Source of the DNA: Siphlonurus alternatus
Lineage: Eukaryota; Arthropoda; Insecta; Ephemeroptera; Siphlonuridae
DNA length: 64,000 nucleotides
Direction of reading: 5' to 3'
NCBI GenBank assembly: GCA_949825025.1
Contig: OX463778.1
Span: 48,074,829-48,138,828 of the forward strand
The notes under the pieces are model-generated. The model saw only the letters and a program-made list of their open reading frames with translations. It had not been told where the DNA came from and did no database searches. The position numbers and the translations under genes were made by a program. Shown piece by piece: positions 13,164 through 20,512 of this stretch; positions within the stretch are counted from its first letter, which is position 1, and every line of letters begins with the position of its first letter.

Positions 13164-14476
13164 GGATTCACCCCTAAGAGCTTACAGCTCGCGGCGGGGT
13201 ACTGGGTAGGGATAAGGTAGGGAACGGATAGTGGCCACGGCCTGCATGCTTACGCGTCCCAGCATTCGCTGAGGTGAGACTGAGGGAACCGTGGAAAACC
13301 TCAGTCAGGACGGACACCTCTACTTTTTCTCAGTGGACCAAAGCAATGTCCAAAGCCTGGGGAACCACACACAAGTGCATCACTGCACTGGGTGGAAAGC
13401 GAGATGAATTTACCCCAGGGAGGGAGCAGCGTATTTTTTACTTGAAACGGTCACCCATCCAAGTAACTTGATATTTAATGTTATTTTATGTTATATGAAT
13501 ATTTATATTTACATCATAAGAGATGAAGAGTTTCAGAAAATGTTTAATTTTCAGAATTCTTCTGTATATTCTGAACGTCAAGCATTTGCAAGAGAAATAA
13601 ACTAGAAGTGCACGCTGCAGGTGTTAATGTTAATCTATTATATGAATTGCATTTTAATGAACCAATTAAATCGATCAACATGTTATAATGTATTATTCCC
13701 TGACATTAAATGTTTTACTACTTTACTCTATCATTATATCCAAACTGGTATTATAATCTGTTACACGTTGAAATAGATATTACAATATTACACTTTTTAT
13801 CGTTCGCCGCCCTTGAATTACAGCTAGATTATGTAAAACTTTATTTAGCATAATTTAATGGTCATGACTTCACTATATAGTATGGGTTTTACACGGTGGA
13901 GAATAACTTTAAAACCAGTTGTTTAAGATTTTAGCTTGACTGTGGTGGGTGAAATTACTTCATTGGTTTAAACACCAAATAACATGACGCAACGTAAGGT
14001 CATATTATTTTTATATGTGCGTACAAGTTGAAGATTTGTCTACGTCAATTGGTAAAAGTTAGAACACTCGCTGGGAAAACACAATAATACTCTAATAAAT
14101 ACAGTCATATAATTTGCAACACCTATCTATATATGTAAATCATTTTCAGGTTCACAGGGCAGGTAAATGAGCATATAAGGTGATCAGGATATTGCAGTTC
14201 TCTCTCAATGTCTACCTCTATATAATATTATAAAAAAGTAATTACTTACACTCAAGGAAATTGAATAAATAATTACATTGAGAATTTTATTATGCTTTTA
14301 TCAATTGTAAATATACTGTATAGTAATAAGTAATAAATATTCTAGCACCAATTATTAGATTTTTTTATTAATTTAAATAAAATTGTAATTGATATTTTTT
14401 ATAATATTAAATTACGACTATTTGTTGAAAGCAATAAAAAAGGAAAAATATTGACAACTAATATTAGTCATTCGTA

Positions 14477-14521
<45 letters not shown>

Positions 14522-17360
14522 GGGCATCCGGCCATGGCTTGAGCGTAGGCTTGTTGTCCTGGCTCGCGGTACGCGTCCCCCCGCGCCCAGGAAGGACATG
14601 CGGGTTGGGGGTTGCCTTGCGAGTGTGACCTCTGGCCCGTAGCCTGTGGTTCTTGTACCACAGGGCGGCCAGGGCATTGGTTTGGGAAGCCCAAGATGCA
14701 TCCCCACCTCTAAGTGCCCTGGTTAAAGGCATCCAGCATCCCGAGTGCTCGCGGGAATGTGTCCCACCGCGCCTAGGAGAGGACCTGCCCGAAAGGCTGT
14801 GTGATGGGCTATTTGCGGGTGTACCCGGGAAGCCTTCATTGCCCGCAGCTGAGTAGGAGACGCTGGATCGTAACATCACCAACAGGATCAGCGGGCGCCT
14901 TCATCTTGGCCTAATTGGGCCCGGTGCTGGCGCTAAACCACCCCAACTTGGTTGGGAGTTAAAAACAACAAATAATAATAATAATAAAAGATATATAAAA
15001 TGAATGCTTGGATGCGACTAAATAATGCCATGCTTTTGTCATTTGGTCAACAAGGCTGGGAAGTGACGACGACCATCGTATCCGATTGAAAACCATAATA
15101 TCCTATCAAAAATAGATACGAAATTGCGTAAAGTCAGACTGAAATAACAATGACAAAAATTTATAAACAAAAACAATTGTGGTATGGTACGGAAAGCAAA
15201 TTTACTTATTTTAAATTGTTTATTGCAACCTTTCACTTTGTCGCATATGAAATTGATTTTTTTTTTTTTTTTTAACTTTCAATCTGTGCTTGGAAATGTT
15301 TTTGAGACAAAAACTCGACATGTTGCTTGCCAGGATGCATACATTCTCCGCATACATTACAACAATGAGTGAGTCATAGAAAATGTATGTCAGCAATCGG
15401 TTTTGTTGGCAAAAAGTATAGTTCCTCGATATTTCTATAATAATATAATTATATATTTTAATTTTTTTTTTTTTTTTTTTTTTGTGTGAGATAATATATA
15501 TTAATAAGTTATAATAACATAGAATATGTATAAACATGTGTATAATATATTATACAGGTCGTGAATACTGTGAATAATTAGTGTCAGTTTTGGAGGTTTC
15601 ATTACGTCAGAGCTTTTAATAAAATCAAATAATGTAAAATTTGAATTTTTCATTAATTTTAATTAACATTTTTTAAATCTGCTTATTTCTTCCAATGTTA
15701 AATCAGTTAAAAAAATATATTTTTTTTTTATTATTTTATTTCATACAGTTGGATATGATGTATATATAACAATAATAGTTTTATTTAGCCATGTCATGAC
15801 ATCAAAATTGTGTATCAATAAAAACAGAGATTGTATTTATAATATTTATATACCATATATTATGCTCAGTTTCATTGAAAATTGAAAATCATGCAGGTTC
15901 TTCGTATTTATGGCCCTTTGTAGTGTGCAGTACTAGTATATAGCATATAGTTTTTATTTGGTTTCTATCTCTTTTTCGGGATAAAATATACGCTTTAGCA
16001 TAAAAAATTATACAGCGTCATATAACAACCCTACCCTAGTCGAAAAATAAGAGTGCTAAGTGATAATTTGAGCAGTAGTCAAGTAGTTGACTACTTAAAA
16101 TCAAGTAGTCAACTACTTGACTACTGCTCAAATTATCACTTAGCACTCTTATTTTTCGACTAGGGTAGATACAAATTATTATTATATATAACAATATTGT
16201 TATAAACTTATATAATGTTGGTATAGTCACCGCCCCTTAAAACTTCCCTCGTCAATAGATGGCCATATCGTCGATGAATTGTTCGAGAACAGTTTAAAAG
16301 GGTGGTAATTGTACAGTTAAACTCAATAAGAGTGGGGCACTATAGGTGTGCATGAGAGACAGGGTAACCGTCATTAGCTCACTTGTCATGCTGAGTGTCA
16401 ATGCTGTCTATTACTGGTGTCCAGGTAGACTCCGAGGAGGTACAGAGACGACTGTGAGACACCTCACCTGTTCTCCAACAGTGTTGTCACATTAGCAAAG
16501 CAAGTGGACCGATGGTGCTCACATATATGTCACGTGTCCCAGTATTTTTGATCATAAGTGTACGATTTCGGGACAGCACGAACTTTATTCCTGCCTCACT
16601 TGCTAGAGCTACAGCTTCAATATAGACAGATAGATGCAGATTTTTAGTTTTGGAAAATGTAAGGTCTGCCAATAATAAAAAGAGTTTTGGTTCGCCACGT
16701 ATCTATAATAGACTGTGTGGTATAATAAAGCTTACAAACAAAGCAGAAGTAAAGTTCGTGGCGTCCATAGGTATACTTAAGGAAGAGGTCGTTAATTGAT
16801 TAAAAAATGTACATTATGCAACAAGTAGAATTTTTAATACTATCAGAAAACAAAACATTTTAAAATTTATGATATATTATAATACTATAATATATGTTAT
16901 GAATGTTATGATACTTAATGTCCTGTCAAGACATACATGAAAAAAACAAACATCATATCGACTAACAACTAGAAGAAACGCTCTCCCTTGAGAAATCTGC
17001 ACGAGTGTAGAAATTCTTTTAGATATTTTCTATAATGATATATTGTTACATGTATCACAAGGAAAACATGAATTTAATTGATATGAAAATACTCTATTTT
17101 TTTTGTCAATTTTATAATATAAAACGTGATTTTATTGCACTTTTACACTGAAGGCGGATCACTTGTTTTGACCTGCTTACCAGACACCACCTCTCTCTGG
17201 TAATAATTCTAGAGACAGTTTTTGTATGTGAGTATGTTATATAATGATAAATAATTAGTGGTACAAACTCACGGTTTGGTAAGAAGGGTGTCGTACTCCG
17301 CCATTTTGGACTTGGAGGGCATCAGGTCCCGGGTAACGCTCACCTTGCGGAACATGCACT
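3726..17360 (-). CDS. MFS sugar transporter, Tret1/GLUT8-like (facilitated trehalose/glucose transporter type)
   Basis: Coding exons on the minus strand, in order, are 17360-17273 (default first exon), 10341-10227, 8052-7917, 6173-5803 and 4586-3726. All donors and acceptors are GT/AG and all phases agree, giving a protein of about 519 residues, the normal size for a 12-TM sugar/polyol transporter. Family landmarks are DDDASWI before TM2, AGRRLTS in the TM2-3 loop, [10 protein letters not shown] in TM4, [12 protein letters not shown] after TM5, PESPAWL after TM6, [13 protein letters not shown] in TM7, LGRRPL in the TM8-9 loop, [11 protein letters not shown] near TM10 and [12 protein letters not shown] after TM12. 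It should sit in the plasma membrane (or a lysosome-like membrane) and move trehalose or a hexose by facilitated diffusion or H+ symport. Substrate cannot be read from the sequence. Alternative first exons are listed separately. Confidence 0.9.
4587..5802 (-). other. Transporter intron 4 (AT-rich)
   Basis: An AT-rich intron of about 1.2 kb between the TM1-6 and TM7-12 exons. No repeat family or extra exon is recognisable. A small GA/CTGA-rich stretch lies near 4830-4850. Confidence 0.7.
5803..6173 (-). CDS. Sugar transporter exon 4 (TM2-TM6)
   Basis: Acceptor cacag before 6173 and donor gtgagt at 5802-5797. The first two bases complete the Ala codon begun in exon 3, then 123 codons follow. 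It contains [47 protein letters not shown] and LLAWR, all hallmark positions of arthropod Tret1/GLUT8-like carriers. GC content is far above the flanking introns. Confidence 0.93.
6858..7884. mobile_element. TTAA-flanked palindromic MITE, subfamily B, interrupted by a subfamily A copy
   Basis: TTAA at 6854-6857 and at 7885-7888 border inverted ends reading GGTAGAGATAA. The left arm (6858-7000) is complementary to the right end (about 7735-7884), including the GTCGAACAGCTG-like stretch. Removing 7001-7650 restores a structure parallel to the element at 40965-41354, including the ..TTTAACGAGCC.. sequence. There is no coding capacity, so it is non-autonomous. TTAA target and purine-starting ends suggest a Kolobok-like or possibly piggyBac-like source. 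Confidence 0.85.
7001..7646. mobile_element. TTAA-flanked palindromic MITE, subfamily A (nested insertion)
   Basis: Flanked by TTAA at 6997-7000 and 7647-7650. The ends AGTAAAGTGCGCGCTAG and CTAGCACGCACTTTACT are inverted repeats with one mismatch. The two arms stay complementary to the centre near 7325-7335. Its length (646 bp) and several inner blocks (AATAGTTCAAG, ATTCTATCTCAAATAG) match the element at 62666-63317. ORFs across it are palindrome shadows. Confidence 0.87.
7917..8052 (-). CDS. Sugar transporter exon 3 (TM1 and first loop)
   Basis: Acceptor cccgcag before 8052 and donor gtacgt at 7916-7911. It has 45 codons plus one base. It encodes [20 protein letters not shown] (TM1) and the extracellular loop ending DDDASWI, the usual S-W-I/V entry to TM2. 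Confidence 0.92.
8053..10226 (-). other. Transporter intron 2
   Basis: AT-rich intron. It holds a truncated subfamily C foldback element (8296-8512) and two GC-rich islets without clear coding: 8880-8945, containing a CCCGCCCCCGCG run on the minus strand, and about 9310-9440. The islets could be regulatory or remnants of unrecognised exons. The rest shows nothing. Confidence 0.6.
8296..8512. mobile_element. Truncated TTAA palindromic MITE, subfamily C
   Basis: TTAA at 8292-8295 is followed by GGTAGAGATAACACGCCCAA. Then come blocks shared with the complete copy at 46941-47277: AAAATGTTCTCCTTTACA, AAAATATCAGG and a second inverted AGGAGAACATTTT. The right terminus is missing, so this is an end-truncated copy. 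Confidence 0.7.
10227..10341 (-). CDS. Sugar transporter exon 2 (first common exon, cytosolic N-terminus)
   Basis: Acceptor ttgcag before 10341 and donor gttagt at 10226-10221. One base completes the codon started by whichever first exon is used, then 38 codons run from [12 protein letters not shown] to [10 protein letters not shown]. It is a hydrophilic cytosolic tail leading into TM1. Phase agrees with all three candidate first exons. Confidence 0.87.
10342..11945 (-). other. Intron between common exon 2 and the proximal alternative first exons
   Basis: Very AT-rich sequence with homopolymer and TA-type runs. A slightly GC-richer patch at 11390-11470 has no recognisable feature. No coding exon seen. 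Confidence 0.6.
11946..12007 (-). CDS. Sugar transporter alternative first coding exon (isoform 2)
   Basis: ATG at 12007-12005 in a good context (GCGATGGCA), 20 codons beginning [17 protein letters not shown], then donor gtaggt at 11945. It ends two bases into a codon, exactly what common exon 2 needs, completing an Arg. The short Ser/Ala/acidic N-terminus resembles cytosolic leaders of arthropod sugar transporters. Drosophila Tret1-1 is also known to use alternative N-termini. No transcript evidence is available here. Confidence 0.65.
12049..12227 (-). CDS. Possible third alternative first exon of the sugar transporter
   Basis: An open frame starts with ATG at 12227 and runs 59 codons plus two bases to a strong donor (gtgagt, 12048-12043). 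Its phase again fits common exon 2 (completing Thr). The product would begin [12 protein letters not shown] and is rich in Asn, Ser and Ala without domain features. It may be a real N-terminus, the 5' UTR of isoform 2, or chance; phase alone has a one-in-three chance of fitting. Confidence 0.35.
12240..13130. other. Intronic AT-rich stretch
   Basis: Unique-looking AT-rich sequence upstream of the proximal first exons, so part of it may be the promoter of isoform 2. No TATA, repeat or exon signal convincing enough to name. Confidence 0.4.
13133..13467 (-). mobile_element. 5S-rRNA-derived SINE (SINE3 type), 5'-truncated copy
   Basis: Read on the minus strand, the copy begins with ACTTGGATGGGTGACCG, the internal control region end of 5S rRNA. 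It continues through the same body as the copy at 20129-20512 and ends in poly(A), seen as T27 at 13133-13159. It lacks the first part of the 5S-like head, as expected for incomplete reverse transcription. ORFs within it are shadows. Confidence 0.85.
13470..14475. other. Intronic AT-rich stretch
   Basis: AT-rich intron sequence between the SINE and the TAA-repeat retroposon. No gene or repeat family recognised. Confidence 0.5.
14476..14520. repeat. (TAA)n microsatellite
   Basis: About 15 uninterrupted ATA/TAA units directly abutting the GC-rich retroposon body that follows. Confidence 0.95.
14521..14990 (+). mobile_element. Retroposon fragment (LINE 3' end or SINE-like) with (TAA)n tail
   Basis: A GC-rich block in AT-rich DNA, starting GGGCATCCGGCCATGG and ending CCCAACTTGGTTGGGAG, followed by AAAACAACAAATAATAATAA. 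The GGGCATCCGGC motif and a short tandem-repeat tail are common at the 3' ends of invertebrate non-LTR elements such as RTE-like lines. No reverse-transcriptase coding remains. It is flanked on both sides by TAA repeats, so insertion into or expansion of a TAA tract is likely. The superfamily is not certain. Confidence 0.6.
15000..16030. other. Intronic AT-rich stretch with poly(T) runs
   Basis: Long T tracts at about 15257-15273 and 15463-15483 and otherwise AT-rich sequence. No exon or named repeat seen. Confidence 0.5.
16032..16167. mobile_element. Perfect inverted repeat (65-bp arms, 6-bp loop), TA-bordered MITE or hairpin locus
   Basis: Arms 16032-16096 and 16103-16167 are exact reverse complements across all 65 bases, with spacer AAAATC. 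The outermost bases are TA on both sides (TACCCTAG...CTAGGGTA), so a TA target duplication with CCCTAGTCG inverted ends is possible, as in Tc1/mariner-type MITEs. A transcript would fold into an uninterrupted duplex. It lies in the long intron between the distal first exon and the proximal ones of the transporter. Confidence 0.9.
16170..17270. other. Intronic stretch downstream of distal first exon
   Basis: AT-rich with a mildly GC-richer part at 16220-16520. No exon with consistent splice sites, no recognised repeat. Confidence 0.5.
17273..17360 (-). CDS. Sugar transporter distal first coding exon (isoform 1)
   Basis: Acceptor tttccag before 17360 and donor gtgagt at 17272-17267. ATG is available at 17355 ([20 protein letters not shown]) and, in the same frame, at the MAEYDTLL codon nearer the end. 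The exon ends with CC and common exon 2 supplies A, giving LLTKP-KDGFSG. Having an acceptor, it needs an upstream leader exon, for which 17954-18100 is the candidate. Confidence 0.75.
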
Positions 17361-17462
17361 CTGGAAATGAAATGTTTGATGTACTCTGTTAATAAAATTT
17401 TATAATATGTGTCATTGAATTTACACGATTTAATATAAAATGACTTACGTTATAACGTTAAT

Positions 17463-17705
17463 GTAACATAATATATAATATTATATTGTGAAACACCATC
17501 AGATGCAAGACAAAAGACTACTTTTTAAATATTGAGATTATTAAGATGAGATACATTAACTTATATATAAAAATATACATGAAAAGAGCGCAGAACAGTA
17601 TAATATGGAAAATCTGATATGGATAATTTTCTAAACTCGATATTTAAAAAATAGTCTTTTGTTTTGTTTTGCATCTGATTGTTTCACAATATAATATTAT
17701 GTTAC
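17463..17705. mobile_element. Foldback element (inverted repeat, about 243 bp)
   Basis: Left arm 17463-about 17545 (GTAACATAATATA..., ATTGTGAAACA.CATCAGATGCA, AAAAGACTA) is complementary to about 17636-17705. The arms have drifted by small indels, for example an extra TTTTG. Non-coding, in the intron between the leader exon and the distal first exon of the transporter. Confidence 0.7.
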
Positions 17706-17953
17706 TACATCTGTTGACATGCAGATTGTTTTTTATATGATTGTCTATTATCTAGTGAATTTATACAGCATGATTAAAAAAAAAATACTATTCGTTATTT
17801 CATGAATTTATGAGGTTTTAATTTTTAATGTGTTAAATTTTGGAATAATTTTAATATTTTTTTATAATAATTTAATTTTTACATGAAAATTGTTAATTTC
17901 ATTATATGCCCTCTTCATTACTGAAACACAAATCTTCATTTCTATGTACTTAC

Positions 17954-18100
17954 ATTTAACTTGAACTGGTGCACTACTAGGTGCAGTTGGTTCTCCGGCG
18001 CCCTAGCAAAGTGCCGAGTGGCCGGCCATGGTGCTCAAGTGGTGGTGCTGCCGGACGATGGAGCGTGCGTCGCGGACTAAACACTCGGTCAGATGACAAA
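17954..18100 (-). other. Probable 5' UTR leader exon of the sugar transporter
   Basis: A GC-rich stretch on the minus strand ending at a consensus donor (AAAT/gtaagt, 17953-17948), upstream of an exon that begins with an acceptor. It has no long open frame in any register. The 5' end is not defined by the sequence; 18100 is a guess based on base composition. Confidence 0.5.
18003..18029 (-). promoter_or_regulatory. Upstream ORF in the transporter leader
   Basis: ATG at 18029-18027 in a near-ideal context (GAGCACCATGGCC), followed by seven codons and TAG (MAGHSALC). If this leader exon is used, the uORF would be expected to reduce translation of the main ORF starting in the next exon. It depends on the leader-exon call. 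Confidence 0.45.
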
Positions 18101-18182
18101 GCGACTCTTATCAGCCGGCGAGAGGAAGAGGGAAAGTGAGGCAATCTCTTATCACAAAATAAAAGCGCGAGAATCAAAATTT

Positions 18183-19027
18183 ATGAAGACTAAAAGCTAT
18201 TTTTGTCTCTTCTTATTAATAGCCTCCTCTGCGTCAGGTAAGAAGTTTCATAACCTTTTGTCTGTCTGTGTTTACACACTATGGTATCAAAGTAACATAT
18301 TTACTTTCTGATTTTAAAATATTAAACATGTGATATGAATTAAAAAATTATAAAACACATTTCAACATGCTGCTAACATTGAATGCCTACGTCTGTCAAA
18401 ATGTGTCAATAACCTCTCATATTAATCAAAATATAATATATTGTTTCCTACTGTTTTGTTTTGTTTGTTTTTGTTTTTTTAGTTTTTTTACATTGAATTT
18501 TAACGTAATTACACTTATTATAAGCAAATTAACCTTCATAATACTTCTATACATCAAACTATTATATAAACTTTTATTGTATTAAATTGAGAACATTTTA
18601 AATTAATAATTTGCGATTTGAAGACACAAAAAATGCTTGATTAAATTTAATTAAGAAATATTGAAAGTCACTTTTAAAAGTTGATATTTGTTCAAGTTCT
18701 CAACCAAAGATAACATTATGGTGAGTACTTTATCATTTTTCAGTTACAGATATAACAAAAAAAAGAAATATTTAGTCCAAAATAGAAGAAATGAGAAACT
18801 AAATTTAATACTCCTCCAGTTGCTGCAAAGGTTGCATAACTGCAAGGAGATATTTAATTTCAATTAGAATAGATTAATAATTCCTGCTCTAAATTAAGAT
18901 TTGGTGGAAGCTCACTTGCCCCCCCCCCTTCTCAGGTCCAGCTGCTCATCTGACGTCACCTCCAGCCCTGTTACGTCATCGCAGGCCTTGGCTGTCAGCA
19001 AGCCGCGGGCACCACTCGCCAGAATAG
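18183..19027 (+). CDS. Candidate two-exon gene for a 48-residue secreted peptide
   Basis: Exon 1 18183-18237 encodes MKTKSYFCLFLLIASSAS, a textbook signal peptide, and stops one base into a Gly codon at a consensus donor (gtaaga). Exon 2 18936-19027 follows a strong acceptor (C-rich tract then ttctcag) and stays open to TAG. The predicted mature part is about 30 residues, without Cys, rich in Pro, His and Arg, containing LLRHRRPWLSASRG and a dibasic RR. An in-frame upstream ATG at 18093 would add 30 residues and hide the signal peptide. I recognise no family. It could be a linear cationic antimicrobial peptide or a neuropeptide-like precursor, or a chance splice pair. It is divergent from the transporter leader. 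Confidence 0.4.
18238..18935 (+). other. Putative intron of the secreted-peptide gene
   Basis: AT-rich, bordered by gtaagaag and a C9-TTCTCAG tract. No other feature seen. Confidence 0.4.
18951..18978. promoter_or_regulatory. CRE-like pair
   Basis: A palindromic TGACGTCA at 18951-18958 and a TTACGTCA at 18971-18978 lie 20 bp apart in a GC-rich islet upstream of the transporter leader. They could bind CREB/ATF factors. They also overlap the putative second peptide exon. Confidence 0.4.
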
Positions 19028-19209
19028 ATTATTATATTTGCGTACATCTGCCTTGATGTAATTTTAATTAAATGATGTTGTTTACGTATCTTCGCGAGAG
19101 GTTGGTGGTAGAAGAATTTTAGCCTTGCGTAGAAAATAGGAAAACAAAATCAGTTGTTTTTAAATTATCATTATAATTATATATTTAAATCTTACATTTT
19201 GCTTTTTTT

Positions 19210-19770
19210 ATATTAAGGACTGTCGCTACGTAGCCGGCCACCAGAGGCGCAACGTTTGCGTTTCGAAAAATACTGATTGGAAGAATTTTGTTCCAACATT
19301 TTTACAAAAATTTAAAGGATATTAAATTTTTAATTGTATGATATTAATTATATATATATTCTCTGATGAACAAGTTAATATGGATACGGTACAGCAATGT
19401 TTTAAGGACTTTACAAGTAAGAAAATTACACACTATATTTCCCCACTTTGTCACAAGCCCTCTTGCTGAATTTTTTTCCCCTCGGATGTACTGTGCATTG
19501 TCCCATTGTTCGGGACTGCACCTAGCTTGCTCGCCAGCAAGCAGCGAGGCAAGTGAGGATGGTCAGCTTGAGCTTTACCAGCAGCAGGGAGGGCGCCGAG
19601 ATGGCTTAGGTTCTGCGGGCTCGCGCACGGATCTGCACGGGCGGGCCCGTGGGCCGTGCAGACCTATGGGCCGTGCTCATGCAGCTCAGCATTGGTAGTC
19701 TGCACACGGAAATTGATGGCTCCTACAAGGCCTAGCTCTAGCTATTAAATTCCTCCAATAAAAAAAAAAA
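19210..19770 (+). other. GC-rich block ending in AATAAA and poly(A): retroposed 3' end or 3' terminal exon
   Basis: A GC-richer stretch (mostly 19480-19740) that ends CTCCAATAAAAAAAAAATAC and runs directly into (TA)n. The AATAAA next to an A-tract looks like a reverse-transcribed 3' end. It could instead be the real 3' UTR of the small peptide gene, as it is on the same strand about 700 bp downstream. No conserved protein is encoded. Confidence 0.35.
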
Positions 19771-19773
19771 TAC

Positions 19774-19775
<2 letters not shown>

Positions 19776-19830
<55 letters not shown>
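19776..19830. repeat. (TA)n microsatellite
   Basis: Uninterrupted AT dinucleotides immediately after the A-tract of the preceding block. Further TA-rich sequence extends to about 20100, with another pure tract at 19964-19998. Confidence 0.95.
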
Positions 19831-19836
<6 letters not shown>

Positions 19837-19960
19837 GTATCGTTTTTTTTTATTGAGAGAAAAATTAATTAATTATTATAATAATTATTAATTATTGGAC
19901 CGTAATTATATAAAATTATAATATTTATTATAACATTTATAATATAGTTATAATATTATA

Positions 19961-20001
<41 letters not shown>

Positions 20002-20128
20002 TTATATGTATAGTTATATGTATTTATACTGTATAATACATATCTACAAAAATATAAAATATATATAAATATAAATAAATATAAATAAATAAATATTTAT
20101 TATTTTTTTTTTTAATAATAATATTATT

Positions 20129-20512
20129 GGCGCAGTGCATTGACCGGTTCTCGTTAGATCACCGAAGTCAAGCTACATCGAGCGTGGTTAGTACTTGGAT
20201 GGGTGACCGTTTCAAGTAAAAAATACGCTGCTCCCTCCCTGGGGTAAATTCGTCTCGCTTTCCACCCAGTGCAGTGATGCACTTGTGTGTGGTTCCCCAG
20301 GCTTTGGACATCGCTTTGGTCCATTGAGAAAAAGTAAAGGTGTCCGTCCTGACTGAGGTTTTCCACGGTTCCCTCAGTCTCACCTCAGCGAATGCTGGGA
20401 CGCGTAAGCATGCAGGCCGTGGCCACTATCCGTTCCCTACCTTATATCCCTACCCAGTACCCCGCCGCGAGCTGTAAGCTCTAAGGGGTGTATCCTTGTA
20501 AAAAAAAAAAAA
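20129..20512 (+). mobile_element. 5S-rRNA-derived SINE (SINE3 type), near full-length
   Basis: The head at 20141-20209 reads as 5S rRNA: GACCGGTTCTCGTTAGATCA, CCGAAGTCAAGC and GTACTTGGATGGGTGACCG, which include the box A, intermediate and box C elements of the type 1 RNA polymerase III promoter. A body shared with the copy at 13133-13467 follows, and the element ends in A12 at 20500-20512. This architecture is the SINE3 class. Both copies look nearly identical by eye, suggesting recent activity. Confidence 0.9.
20141..20209 (+). promoter_or_regulatory. 5S-like internal RNA polymerase III promoter of the SINE
   Basis: Matches the middle of animal 5S rRNA over about 69 bases, with a few substitutions (for example GTCAAGCTACATCGAGC where 5S genes usually have GTTAAGCAGC.TCG). 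It is not a functional 5S gene because the 3' third is replaced by the SINE body. Confidence 0.85.

Noticed and set aside
13274..13471. 65-codon open frame (and its counterpart at 20168-20383)
   Set aside because: Both lie inside copies of the 5S-derived SINE and run into its tail; repeat shadows.
14418..14882. 154-codon open frame with poly-Tyr end
   Set aside because: Covers a retroposon fragment plus a TAA microsatellite.
19366..19698. 110-codon plus-strand frame as a gene
   Set aside because: No domain, Gly/Arg-rich end from a GC-rich retroposon-like block, and no convincing splice context.
20141..20209. A functional 5S rRNA gene
   Set aside because: Only the internal control region is present; the 3' third is replaced by SINE body and poly(A).
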